Shown here: piece after piece, positions 16,834 to 26,192 of the stretch | Layout of the letters: the number at the start of each line of letters is the position of its first letter | Numbering within the stretch: the first letter of the stretch is position 1 | Origin: Acetilactobacillus jinshanensis | GTDB lineage: Bacteria > Bacillota > Bacilli > Lactobacillales > Lactobacillaceae | DNA: 64,000 nucleotides | Direction: 5' to 3' | NCBI RefSeq assembly: GCF_004359375.1 | Contig: NZ_CP034726.1 | Span: 1,116,001-1,180,000 of the forward strand | Program-made: the position numbers and the translations under genes | Notes under the pieces: generated by a model | The model's database searches: none | What the model was told of the DNA's origin: nothing | The model's input: only the letters and a program-made list of their open reading frames with translations

Positions 16834-19590
16834 TTACCCATTAAATTTGACCTTCCGCTGATTAATTATAACGCCCTGTGGCAATGCTCGGGCAAACTGC
16901 TTAAAGTACGGATGATTCAAAATTCGGCCGTCAAAAATTACGAGCCTGTTTTTATGAGTCGGCAGATAATTCAAGCTCCGTTTAATAATTAAAATTATTT
17001 CTGGTAACTGCATCAGACGTTTCACGTCTTGATGTGACTGCTTAATTTGATGGACCTTAGCTTTGTAATACATGTTCTCGTTCGTATCCAACGGTAAATC
17101 CGCAATGATTAACTCACCGAATTCCTTGGGGTAATTAAAATTTAACTGGTTAAACCAGGTCAAGTTAGTGAACACGATTGCTCTCTGAGCGTTGGTCAAG
17201 CGTTTCAAGATCCGTTTCTTGCTGCCGTTGATTCCAAGTGCATAGACGGGTTCTTCGACTTGATCAACGTCCGTCAAAACGTTGAAAGTTCCGGTCATTA
17301 ACTTTAGAGATGAAAAACCAACTAATAATCGCTGGGGTTTCTTGCTGGCTTTCGCCAATATTAATGTTGCTAGAGCTTTACAATATTGATCCGGCTGATG
17401 AAATAATGACGAAGTCTGGTAGACGTTAATAGCAGGCTTCGCTTCACTGATCTTGTCTAAATCTGATTTCTGACGAGTATTAGATAACGGTAGTTTCATC
17501 CTGGAATTAGTGAGCTTAGCGCCGTTTACCATCAACGCATGATCCGTAAAAATCATTGGTCTGAAGTATTGGTACAAGTCTTTTTCCAAATGATTGCCGA
17601 TACTGATTAGGCCACCCTTTAAATAACATGACGCTACATTGTGAGGCTCGTTAGTGATGGCTTTAAAGATACAGTTTTCGGGATGAGACTGGATTTGATC
17701 GATGATGGCGTTGAACATATCTTTAGCGTTAATTAACATGCTGACGTGGTGGTAATAGTTATCCATTTCAAGGCGGTTAATCCGGCGATAACTGCGCTTT
17801 CCACTCATGTCCTGGAAGTAATTGGTAATCTTCTTGATGATGTTAATATCGTGATTCAAAACCTGAAAATTAGGGTTTTCCTTATTAATGTATTTTTGAA
17901 ATTTCTTTAACGACGGCATCGTTAGCATATGTTTACCGACAGGTGTTAATAACCGTCGCTGGAGAAACGTAATTGAGAACCGGTACATGATCTTTTGATA
18001 AGCTCGACTTAATTCCGCTAACGCACCCTGGATTAACTTTAATTTGCGTCTAACGGTAAAGTGATTAGGTAAAATATCGTAAAGATTATGGTTATGTGTC
18101 TGGTGAAGATCACCCATAATTTTACGAGTCTCAATATTAATTAGATTCAAATTAAAGTTGAAGCGGTACTGGCTAATCTCAGCCTGTGGCAACTTATCAG
18201 CTTCATCAATCACCAGATACGGATGTTTACTCAAATGACTGAGTTCTTTAGCGTGGGTACATAGATATGAATGACTGACGATGATGAAATTAACCCGGTG
18301 GGCGGCAATTTGATGCTGACGAATAAAGTCCTGGTAATAAAACGGATTGTGACGGTGCTGAGTCTGATCTTGATAATGACGCACTTCATTAAGGTACGGA
18401 ATCTTTGGGTTAATGTGGAGTTCATTTAAGTCACCGGTTGTCGTAATCGTTAACCAGACTAAAATCATTGCTTTAACGAGCTGGGTCTGATTAGATTTTT
18501 CATGAACCCGAAGCGTATTAAAGTACCGGTTTAGATCAATGTAATTAGCACTGTCCTTAATGATTAACTTAGAGACATGGAACGGCAATAAATTATTCAG
18601 GGTTGGAATCGTCTGGTCCCATAACTGCTTGCGTAGAAGTTTGGAAGCCGTACTAATGATAACGACCTGGTGCTGATTATGACTTAGGTAAGCTAACGGT
18701 AACGTGTAACCAATCTTTCGGCCCATCCCCATCGCAACTTCGAACATCCAGTTACTTGGCTTTTTATCCTTAGTGTAGTTGCGGTAGATTTCGTTCATCA
18801 TCTTGGCCTGCTGAGGATACCATTCCAATTGACTTTGGTATAACCGAAGTTTTTCAGGCTTAGACGTCGGAAATTTGTAGGTCGTTTTATCGTCATGACG
18901 ACGGTTAATGTTATTACGTCTTAGGACTAGTCCCCGCTTTACTCTTAAGTATGATGATAACGGTCGGTGAATATCTTTAACTTGTTGAAGGGTGTCCTTA
19001 AACATCTCCATCGTGTTCCGTGGCAACTTAGGCTGAATCTTAATGATGCCCTTTAGGGTGTCGTACGGGAGACTTCGTAACCGATTAATTAAAAGAATTA
19101 ATAAATAAGCCGTTGCGTAGGCGTCACTGCTGGCGGAATGCGGATGTTTATGAATAATATTAAAATAGCTGCTGATTCGACGTAATTGATAACTGGGCAG
19201 CGTTGGTAAAAGAATCTGGCTCATCGTGACCGTATCAATTGCCTTGATCTTTAGCTGTGGATAACCAATTTGTTTCAATTCATAATTAAGGAACGGAAAG
19301 TCAAAATTGACGTTGTGGGCCACAAATACGGTGTTCTGTAGCATGTGATACAAAAGGCTCGCAATATCTCGAAAACTCGGCGCATTTTTCACCATGGCGT
19401 TGGTAATCCCGGTTAATTGTGTAATTCGTTCGGGGATTGCTTTTAGCGGGTTGATTAAAGTTGAGAAAGAATCAATTATTTTTTGGTCTTGAACAAACGT
19501 ACAACTGAACTGAATAATGCGGTCATCAGCTGATGCGTCGGTTCCGGTCGCTTCAAGGTCGACTACTGAGTAGATAGTCTTTTTATTCAT
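16834..19590 (-). CDS. dinG: DinG-like protein: DnaQ-type exonuclease fused to a degenerate XPD-like helicase
   Basis: A 918-residue protein (ATG 19590 behind GGTGA; an upstream ATG at 19596 is in frame). The N-terminal DEDDh exonuclease is complete: Asp and Glu in 'VVDLEATGTD', Asp in 'AHNVNFDFPF', His and Asp in 'HSASSDAYATA'. The helicase part keeps a DEAD box ('LVIDEADKL'), but Walker A reads 'AMGMGRKIGY' where GxGKS/T is expected (Lys to Arg, Ser/Thr to Lys). Motif V (FWEGxD) reads 'FNQLNF', and the QGxGRLIR motif VI is missing near 'IIKRSLNYLPTHKNR'. ATP-driven unwinding is therefore unlikely. Staphylococcus aureus DinG is a reported precedent for a DinG acting as a nuclease rather than a helicase. 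First gene of the dinG-tseB-asnS-dnaD run. Confidence 0.88.
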   Translation of the reverse strand: MNKKTIYSVVDLEATGTDASADDRIIQFSCTFVQDQKIIDSFSTLINPLKAIPERITQLTGITNAMVKNAPSFRDIASLLYHMLQNTVFVAHNVNFDFPFLNYELKQIGYPQLKIKAIDTVTMSQILLPTLPSYQLRRISSYFNIIHKHPHSASSDAYATAYLLILLINRLRSLPYDTLKGIIKIQPKLPRNTMEMFKDTLQQVKDIHRPLSSYLRVKRGLVLRRNNINRRHDDKTTYKFPTSKPEKLRLYQSQLEWYPQQAKMMNEIYRNYTKDKKPSNWMFEVAMGMGRKIGYTLPLAYLSHNQHQVVIISTASKLLRKQLWDQTIPTLNNLLPFHVSKLIIKDSANYIDLNRYFNTLRVHEKSNQTQLVKAMILVWLTITTTGDLNELHINPKIPYLNEVRHYQDQTQHRHNPFYYQDFIRQHQIAAHRVNFIIVSHSYLCTHAKELSHLSKHPYLVIDEADKLPQAEISQYRFNFNLNLINIETRKIMGDLHQTHNHNLYDILPNHFTVRRKLKLIQGALAELSRAYQKIMYRFSITFLQRRLLTPVGKHMLTMPSLKKFQKYINKENPNFQVLNHDINIIKKITNYFQDMSGKRSYRRINRLEMDNYYHHVSMLINAKDMFNAIIDQIQSHPENCIFKAITNEPHNVASCYLKGGLISIGNHLEKDLYQYFRPMIFTDHALMVNGAKLTNSRMKLPLSNTRQKSDLDKISEAKPAINVYQTSSLFHQPDQYCKALATLILAKASKKPQRLLVGFSSLKLMTGTFNVLTDVDQVEEPVYALGINGSKKRILKRLTNAQRAIVFTNLTWFNQLNFNYPKEFGELIIADLPLDTNENMYYKAKVHQIKQSHQDVKRLMQLPEIILIIKRSLNYLPTHKNRLVIFDGRILNHPYFKQFARALPQGVIINQRKVKFNG

Positions 19591-19759
19591 AAACATTCAC
19601 CAATCTATTATCAAAATTACGTCTATTCCTATCGTACTACACTTTCTTTTAGCTTGAGAAACATTCGGACAAATTATCCAGCGGTGCAATGATACGGGAG
19701 TCGTTTCACTAGGTTATACGATGTGATATTATTTAAAATGTCTATCAATTATTGAAAGA

Positions 19760-20722
19760 ATGATATTTTTGTTACACCAAGCGATCGGAAAAAGTCACGC
19801 TAAAATCATTTTAATGGGCGAACACAGTGCCGTTTATGGTGAACCTGCTGTGGTATTACCGATTTCAAACGTTGGCATGACCGTTACAATTAAACCAACT
19901 TTAAACAATCGAATTTTACAATGTAAATATTTTATTGGTTCAATCGAAAAGGCCCCTTCTAATATGCTGGGTACGCAACGATTGATTCAATCGTTATTAA
20001 CCCGTTTTCATCAAACTAACGCCACCTTTTCAATGCAAATTGAAAGCACGATTCCGTCTGAACGAGGGATGGGTTCATCGGCTGCGACTGCCGTAGCCGT
20101 CACCAGAGCTTTATATAAGTACTTCAAGCAACCGTTGACCCATACTCAGTTATTAAAGGATGCCAACATTGAAGAAAAGATTACGCACGGTAATCCGAGT
20201 GGTATGGATGCGGCCACCACTGCCGCTAGTCAACCGGTTTGGTTCACAAAGGGTCAGCCGATTCAATCAACATCGATTAATTTGGATGGCGAATTGGTAA
20301 TTGCCGATAGTGGTGTTAAAGGTCGAACCGATATTGCCGTTAATTCAGTCCATGAAAAGGTCGTTAACGATCCAACGTTTGGTAAAACTCATATTCAAGG
20401 TCTTGGGAGATTAGCCAAAGACGCTAAGCAACGATTAGCTAATAATCAGATCGTTCAACTAGGCCAGGATATGAGTAATGCTCAGTACCACTTGGCTAAA
20501 TTAGGGGTCAGCTGTGATCCGTTAGATAACCTAATCCATACCGCAAAAGCTAACGGTGCTTACGGTGCTAAACTAACCGGCAGTGGCCTTGGTGGCTGCA
20601 TGATTGCGTTAGTTAAAGATGATGCCCAAGCTAAAAAAGTTTCGAAAGCGTTACTAAAAGCTGGAGCTGTCGATACCTGGCTTCAGCCTTTTAGTTTGGC
20701 TTCGGGAGGTCAGAATGCTTAG
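19760..20722 (+). CDS. mvk: Mevalonate kinase
   Basis: A GHMP kinase of 320 residues phosphorylating mevalonate. 'AKIILMGEHSAVYGEPAVVLPI' marks the N terminus, 'PSERGMGSSAATAVAVTRAL' is the phosphate-binding loop, and 'KLTGSGLGGCMIAL' is GHMP motif 3. First gene of the mevalonate cluster, overlapping mvaD by 8 bp. The ATG at 19760 has a poor Shine-Dalgarno, so the first few residues are uncertain. Confidence 0.95.
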   Translation: MIFLLHQAIGKSHAKIILMGEHSAVYGEPAVVLPISNVGMTVTIKPTLNNRILQCKYFIGSIEKAPSNMLGTQRLIQSLLTRFHQTNATFSMQIESTIPSERGMGSSAATAVAVTRALYKYFKQPLTHTQLLKDANIEEKITHGNPSGMDAATTAASQPVWFTKGQPIQSTSINLDGELVIADSGVKGRTDIAVNSVHEKVVNDPTFGKTHIQGLGRLAKDAKQRLANNQIVQLGQDMSNAQYHLAKLGVSCDPLDNLIHTAKANGAYGAKLTGSGLGGCMIALVKDDAQAKKVSKALLKAGAVDTWLQPFSLASGGQNA

Positions 20723-21695
20723 TAAAGAGCCAGTCTTAGCACGTGCTCATACGAACATCGCAGTCATTAAATACTGGGGTAAAGCTGACGAAAAGATCAT
20801 TATTCCACAGAGCAGCAGCCTATCCTTAACGCTAAAGGAATTTTATACAGACACCGCCGTTAAATTCTTAAATGATTTAAAGCAGGATCAAATCAGGATT
20901 AATCATCAGCGGATTCCCGTAAGTAAAAAAATCATGGCGGTATTAAATCTAGTCCGTAAACTAGCTAATACTAAAGCTCACGCTGTGGTTAATTCGGTTA
21001 ATCACGTTCCAACGTCGGCTGGATTAGCGTCATCTGCTTCTGGCTTATCAGCTTTAGCGTTAGCCAGTAGCTATGCTGCCGGGTTACGCTTATCAAAACA
21101 GGATCTGTCCCGTTTAGCACGTCATGGTTCTGGTTCGGCATCCCGCTCGATTTTCGGTGGCTGGGTCGAATGGCAACGTGGCCATGACAATCATTCGTCA
21201 TACGCGTTTCCAATCAAAGACAGTACCTTAAATGATGTTGATATGATTGCGATTATCATTAAAAAGACACCGAAAAAGATTAGCAGTCGTCAAGGAATGC
21301 GTCGAAGCGTCAAGACTTCACCCTATTATGGAGCGTGGAAAGAAACGACCGCTAAGGATCTAACGACGGCGGTTAACGCACTTCAAAATGATGATTTTAG
21401 GACGTTGGGACATGTTGCAGAAACCAACGCGATGCGCATGCACGCCTTAACACTGAGTGCTGATCCGCCGTTCATGTATTTCAACGGTGACACCATTAAA
21501 ATTATTGATCTAATTAATGATCTGCAGGCTAAGGGTGTGAATTGTTACTACACGATCGATGCCGGACCGAACGTTAAGGTCATTTGTCAGCATTGTGACA
21601 GTTTACGGATTAAACGTTATTTATCGAAATTCTTTAACCCAAATAAAATTGTGATTTCGGGGCCTGGCCCAGGCGCCCATTTAATTCAGAAATAA
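20715..21695 (+). CDS. mvaD: Diphosphomevalonate decarboxylase
   Basis: A 326-residue enzyme forming isopentenyl diphosphate. 'ARAHTNIAVIKYWGKADEK' and 'PQSSSLSLTL' at the N terminus, the phosphate loop 'TSAGLASSASGLSALALA' and 'FGGWVEWQRG' are diagnostic. 'YYTIDAGPNVKVIC' carries the conserved Asp of the active site. The start follows GGGAGGTCAG within the end of mvk. Confidence 0.97.
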   Translation: MLSKEPVLARAHTNIAVIKYWGKADEKIIIPQSSSLSLTLKEFYTDTAVKFLNDLKQDQIRINHQRIPVSKKIMAVLNLVRKLANTKAHAVVNSVNHVPTSAGLASSASGLSALALASSYAAGLRLSKQDLSRLARHGSGSASRSIFGGWVEWQRGHDNHSSYAFPIKDSTLNDVDMIAIIIKKTPKKISSRQGMRRSVKTSPYYGAWKETTAKDLTTAVNALQNDDFRTLGHVAETNAMRMHALTLSADPPFMYFNGDTIKIIDLINDLQAKGVNCYYTIDAGPNVKVICQHCDSLRIKRYLSKFFNPNKIVISGPGPGAHLIQK

Positions 21696-21735
21696 ATTAG
21701 AGATTATCAATAGTAGAAAGAAAAGGTCTGATCGT

Positions 21736-22824
21736 TTGATAAAAGTAATAGCTCCTGGAAAATTGTATATCGCTGGTGAATATGCCGTTGTTGACGGGAT
21801 GCCGTCAATCGTCGTGGCGTTGAACCAATACATAACGGTTGAAATTTCCGCTGGCCATAAATACGGCAGCATCATTTCTAAACAGTACCAAGCCAGCACC
21901 ATTTATTGGCGCCGTGAAGGTAACCAAATGATTTTTGATAATCGAGATAATCCATTTCGCTATATTTTATCGGCCATTAAAATTACGGAGCAATATGCAA
22001 GATCGTTACACGTTAAGTTAGGCTTATATCACCTTAAAATTGATAGCCAACTTGATAGCCCTGACGGTAAGAAATACGGCTTAGGTTCATCGGCCGCTGT
22101 TACCGTAGCTACGATCAACGCTTTATGCGCCTTTTATCACATCCCAATCAATAAGGAACAGCTCTTTAAACTGTCGGCTATCGCCCACTTCTCAGTTCAA
22201 GGCAACGGTTCGTTAGGTGACATCGCTGCCAGTGTCTATGGTGGTTGGATTGCTTTCCGGACTTTTGACCATCAATGGTTAAAGATCATGCAGCGAAATT
22301 CATCCATTAAAACGTTGATTAATATGCCTTGGCCAAACCTCAAGATTGAACAATTAACGGTTCCAGAAAGTCTTCAACTTTTGATTGGTTGGACCGGCAC
22401 CCCGGCATCAACCTCGCACTTAGTTGATAAGGTTTCATTAGGTCGAGCTCATAATCCAGAAAAGTATAACCAATTCCTTAAAGCCAGCAAGAAATGCCTA
22501 ATTAAAATGATTCACGGCTTTCGGGAAGGCTCACTTAAGCTAATCAAGCATGAAATCGCTGTTAACCGAAAATTATTGAATCAATTGGGTGATTTTACCA
22601 AGGTTGACATTGAGACCCCACAGTTAAAGAAATTATCAAGAATTGCAATTCACTACGGTGGTTCCGCAAAATCATCTGGAGCCGGCGGTGGTGACTGTGG
22701 GATCACAGTTGTTAATCGTCAGTCACCCATTAAGCAGATTTTAGACGAATGGAAACAGAACCACATTCAGCCGTTAAAGTTTAAGGTTACCCAACAATCA
22801 TCAGGAGTTGTCCATCATGATTAA
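21736..22824 (+). CDS. mvaK2: Phosphomevalonate kinase
   Basis: A 362-residue GHMP kinase. 'VIAPGKLYIAGEYAVVDGMPSIV' opens the protein, 'KKYGLGSSAAVTVATINALC' is the phosphate loop, and 'SGAGGGDCGITVV' is motif 3. The start codon is TTG at 21736; AGAAAAGG lies upstream. It overlaps fni by 8 bp. Third step of the lower mevalonate pathway. Confidence 0.96.
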   Translation: MIKVIAPGKLYIAGEYAVVDGMPSIVVALNQYITVEISAGHKYGSIISKQYQASTIYWRREGNQMIFDNRDNPFRYILSAIKITEQYARSLHVKLGLYHLKIDSQLDSPDGKKYGLGSSAAVTVATINALCAFYHIPINKEQLFKLSAIAHFSVQGNGSLGDIAASVYGGWIAFRTFDHQWLKIMQRNSSIKTLINMPWPNLKIEQLTVPESLQLLIGWTGTPASTSHLVDKVSLGRAHNPEKYNQFLKASKKCLIKMIHGFREGSLKLIKHEIAVNRKLLNQLGDFTKVDIETPQLKKLSRIAIHYGGSAKSSGAGGGDCGITVVNRQSPIKQILDEWKQNHIQPLKFKVTQQSSGVVHHD

Positions 22825-23854
22825 TCAGCATTCTCACCGTAAGGATGAACACGTTTCCTTAGCGGAATATTTTAATCGAGCCAATCATCATGATTACTTT
22901 GATCAGTTACGCTTTGTCCATCAAAGTCTCCCAGAAACTGATTATCAACAAATTAATCCTTCGACTAAATTAGGACCATTGACGTTAAAATGGCCCTTTT
23001 ATATTGAGGCCATGACCGGTGGCAGCCGACAGACTGGACAATTAAACGCCCAATTGGCAAAAATTGCTAAAGCAACTGACTTAGCCATGGCTGTTGGTTC
23101 CGAAAGTGTTGCTTTACAGGACCCGAAGTTAATCAAGACTTTTTCGATCGTCCGAAAAGTTAATCCCAAGGGAATCATTTTTGCTAATTTAGGGGCATCC
23201 CATTCATATCAAGATGCTCAAAAAGTGATTGACATAATCGATGCGGATGCGTTAGAAATCCACCTTAACGTGCCACAAGAATTAATTATGCCCGAAGGCC
23301 ACCGCTCTTTTCATTGGTTAAAAAATATTAAATCGGTCGTTAGCAACGTTAAAAAACCGGTGATCATCAAAGAAGTCGGCTTCGGAATGAGTAAAGAAAC
23401 GCTCAAACAACTTCAGTCAATTGGTGTTAAATACGCTAACGTAAGTGGCCACGGTGGAACTAATTTTGCCAAGATTGAAAACTACCGTCGTCCTGAAAAG
23501 GATCTTTCTTATCTTGAGAAATGGGGCCTAACTACTCCAGAATCATTATTTGAGGCTCGTCCGTTTGAACCTGAGATGAAGATCATTGCTTCAGGTGGAA
23601 TTAAAAATCCGCTTGACATCGCAAAAGCCCTCGCGTTAGGTGCAAGTGCAGTCGGCGTTGCTGGCGTCATCTTGCATTCACTCCTAAGACGAGGACCTGA
23701 TAAAACGATTCAAATGATTAAAGATTGGCAGCGTGGTCTTAAGATCATTATGACCATGCTAGGATATAAAGATATCGCTCAGTTGCAGCAACAAAGATTA
23801 CTACTAAGTCCATCTTTAATTAGTTACTTACATCAGCGACATCTAACATACTGA
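22817..23854 (+). CDS. fni: Type 2 isopentenyl-diphosphate delta-isomerase
   Basis: An FMN-dependent isomerase interconverting IPP and DMAPP. 'RKDEHVSLAEYF' at the N terminus, 'FYIEAMTGGS' in the early barrel, 'PVIIKEVGFGMS' in the middle, and 'IIASGGIKNPLDIAKALALGASAVGVAG' as the FMN phosphate site are all present. The ATG at 22817 lies 9 nt after AGGAG; an in-frame TTG at 22808 touches the Shine-Dalgarno and is unlikely. 345 residues. Ends the mevalonate operon and converges with the methyltransferase gene. Confidence 0.96.
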   Translation: MINQHSHRKDEHVSLAEYFNRANHHDYFDQLRFVHQSLPETDYQQINPSTKLGPLTLKWPFYIEAMTGGSRQTGQLNAQLAKIAKATDLAMAVGSESVALQDPKLIKTFSIVRKVNPKGIIFANLGASHSYQDAQKVIDIIDADALEIHLNVPQELIMPEGHRSFHWLKNIKSVVSNVKKPVIIKEVGFGMSKETLKQLQSIGVKYANVSGHGGTNFAKIENYRRPEKDLSYLEKWGLTTPESLFEARPFEPEMKIIASGGIKNPLDIAKALALGASAVGVAGVILHSLLRRGPDKTIQMIKDWQRGLKIIMTMLGYKDIAQLQQQRLLLSPSLISYLHQRHLTY

Positions 23855-25198
23855 TTATCGAACGAGAAAACGGAGCCCTTTCGGGAAGAAATTCTTGATG
23901 GTACCCTGAACGACTTTACCAAACGCAATTGGTTGTTTCCAGCAGATTAATTGGTACCAGCCTTTGGGTAACTTCGGATCAACCGGTAACGTGTCACCAT
24001 GAACGTACTTTTTCCATTCGTCAATGGAAATCGTGACGTGATGTTTAACCTGATCCGGATGTAAAGCCAAGGCTAACGCATATGATGGTTCAAAGCGGTT
24101 CTTCTTTAACGTTCCTAAGTGAAGTCCTGGGCTAACGACCTGAAGCTTCTTGAGGTTCGGGATGTCAGGATTATATGCGTATAATTGACGTCCGAATTCA
24201 ATTAAATTCTTAGGCTGAAAATCAACTAAATCCTTTTTTGCGAATTGATTCCATAGATCACGATCTCGGTGCGGAACATTACTGCGCTGAGTTTTTATTT
24301 TCTTTGGGCTGCCTTGGGTACCCTTCTGTAACTTGGCAATGAAGTGCCCTTCACCCTTAACTCGGTTAGGAAAGATTCGAACGGCATTCTTCAATTCAGG
24401 ATTATGGTTAGCCCACTGTGGCTGGCCACCTAGCATCCCTGGATACTTCTTAACGGGCACCGTCTTAAAATCATAATTATCCAGTAACCACGCAATGACC
24501 TGTTCGTCTTCTTCAGGTGCAAAGGTACACGTTGAATAGACCAACGTTCCGCCAGGCTTTAACATCTTAACGGCCTGGTTTAAAATCTTTCGTTGCCGTT
24601 CGGCACATTTCTTTGGGTAATCTAATGACCAATATTTAATCGCTTCGGGATTTTTACGGAACATCCCTTCACCAGAGCACGGTGCGTCTACCAAAATTTT
24701 GTCAAAGTACCGTTTAAATGATTTCGTCATTTTATGCGGAGGTTCATTTAAGGTCAAAGCGTTAGTAACACCAAAGCGTTCTAAATTACTGGCTAAGACC
24801 TTAGCCCGTTTTGGAATGATTTCGTTAGCCACTAGCAAGCCCTGATTATTCATCAAACTAGCTAAATACGTTGTCTTACTCCCTGGTGCAGCACATAAAT
24901 CTAACACCTTTTCACCAGGCTTCGGATCAACGACCGTCCCAACGTACATGGCGCTTGGTTCCTGATCATAAACAGCACCACTCTGATGATCGACCGTTCG
25001 GCCACGAACCTTTCCGTAGTAGCCCCATTTGGCCCATGGAATCGGATCATCCAGCTTTTCTTCAATTGGTGTATGGGCTTTTAACGGGTTAATTCGGAAG
25101 CCCTGCGTGGGTTCTCGATCAAAACTTTTAAGAAAAGCTTCGGCATGATCGCCCATTAATTTCTGGTATTTTTGGCAAAATTCTTTCGGTAATTTCAC
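23855..25198 (-). CDS. rsmF: RsmF/RsmB-family 16S rRNA m5C methyltransferase
   Basis: About 447 residues from a GTG at 25198 placed 6 nt after AGGAGG; the frame is open further upstream but without a ribosome site. The SAM motif 'VLDLCAAPGSKTTYLA', the 'DAPCSGEGMFRKNP' motif IV with its Cys, and 'LVYSTCTFAPEEDE' with the nucleophilic Cys identify a two-cysteine RNA m5C methyltransferase. The C-terminal region has an RsmF-type PUA-like domain. The N-terminal 'DREPTQGFRINPLK' is typical. The exact rRNA position is not deduced. Confidence 0.93.
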   Translation of the reverse strand: MKLPKEFCQKYQKLMGDHAEAFLKSFDREPTQGFRINPLKAHTPIEEKLDDPIPWAKWGYYGKVRGRTVDHQSGAVYDQEPSAMYVGTVVDPKPGEKVLDLCAAPGSKTTYLASLMNNQGLLVANEIIPKRAKVLASNLERFGVTNALTLNEPPHKMTKSFKRYFDKILVDAPCSGEGMFRKNPEAIKYWSLDYPKKCAERQRKILNQAVKMLKPGGTLVYSTCTFAPEEDEQVIAWLLDNYDFKTVPVKKYPGMLGGQPQWANHNPELKNAVRIFPNRVKGEGHFIAKLQKGTQGSPKKIKTQRSNVPHRDRDLWNQFAKKDLVDFQPKNLIEFGRQLYAYNPDIPNLKKLQVVSPGLHLGTLKKNRFEPSYALALALHPDQVKHHVTISIDEWKKYVHGDTLPVDPKLPKGWYQLICWKQPIAFGKVVQGTIKNFFPKGLRFLVR

Positions 25199-25296
25199 GG
25201 TTACCCTCCTAAATGTTTGACACAATCGAAAACATTATTTATGATAATGTTTTTACAAGCGCTATTATAAACTTTCTATTAAACGAGATGATACAG

Positions 25297-26124
25297 ATGA
25301 ATCGAAAATTAATTATTTTAGACCTAGATGGAACGACTTTAAATTCTGACTCAAAAATTACTGATACCACTCGATACATCATTCAAGAAGCGGCCAGCCT
25401 CGGTAACATCGTTAGTATCATCACCGGCAGACCGTACCGAATCGCGATGCCCTTTTACCGGCGACTTGGTTTGACCAGTCCGTTAATCACCTTTAACGGT
25501 GGTTTAGGTTTAATCCCCGGCGAAAAGTGGCCAGGAGCCTACCAAATCACTTTTGATCGTCACATCGTTAACACCATTTTTAAACGCCAGCGTGAATTGG
25601 GCCTTAATCTAATGGCTGCCGAAGACCGTTCGCATTTAATGGCCAACAAGCCTTCAAATGCTAAATTAGCCCGTGAAACCCTGGATTACTTTCCGTCACG
25701 TTTAAAATCGGGTCAGATCTTAACGCAAGATAACATCAACTTCGACCCGGTATGCCTAGCGGTTCAAGTCCAGCCGTTTTGTATGCAATTGGTTACTAAA
25801 TATCTGCGGACTAATTATAAAGGAATTGTTAAACCGGCCGTCTGGGGTGGCAGTTTAAACGTAATCGAAATCGCAGCGCAGAACGTTACCAAAGTAACCG
25901 GAATCAAGAAACTAGCTAAGTATTATCACATCGCCAACAAGGACATCATCGCCTTTGGTGATCAGGATAATGATTACAACACTCTGAAGTTCGTTGGCCA
26001 TGGAGTCGCCATGAAGAACGGTCTGCCTGATGTTAAGGCCGTCGCTGATGATGTAACTGAATATGATAACGATCATGACGGGGTCGCCCGTTACCTAAAG
26101 AGTTATCTCGGTTTACCTTATTAA
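25297..26124 (+). CDS. Cof-type HAD-superfamily phosphatase
   Basis: About 275 residues. The nucleophile motif 'LIILDLDGTTLNSDSKIT' (DxD) is at the N terminus, 'IITGRPYR' is motif II, and 'IIAFGDQDNDYNTLKFVGHGVAMKNG' contains the acidic motif IV of HAD type IIB enzymes. Likely a sugar-phosphate or nucleotide-like phosphatase; the substrate is unknown. Start chosen at ATG 25297 because homologues begin just before the RKLIxxDLDG motif; ATG 25288 is also possible. The open frame upstream overlaps the divergent methyltransferase start and is probably not translated. Confidence 0.88.
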   Translation: MNRKLIILDLDGTTLNSDSKITDTTRYIIQEAASLGNIVSIITGRPYRIAMPFYRRLGLTSPLITFNGGLGLIPGEKWPGAYQITFDRHIVNTIFKRQRELGLNLMAAEDRSHLMANKPSNAKLARETLDYFPSRLKSGQILTQDNINFDPVCLAVQVQPFCMQLVTKYLRTNYKGIVKPAVWGGSLNVIEIAAQNVTKVTGIKKLAKYYHIANKDIIAFGDQDNDYNTLKFVGHGVAMKNGLPDVKAVADDVTEYDNDHDGVARYLKSYLGLPY

Positions 26125-26144
26125 ATATTATTCTTTAAGGACTA

Positions 26145-26187
26145 AAAATGGTCTTGTGATAATTATTAAATCACAAGGCCATTTTTT
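26145..26187. terminator. Bidirectional terminator between HAD phosphatase and glpK
   Basis: AAAATGGTCTTGTGAT / ATCACAAGGCCATTTT with a short loop and T6 lies between convergent genes. Confidence 0.9.
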
Positions 26188-26192
26188 GTATT

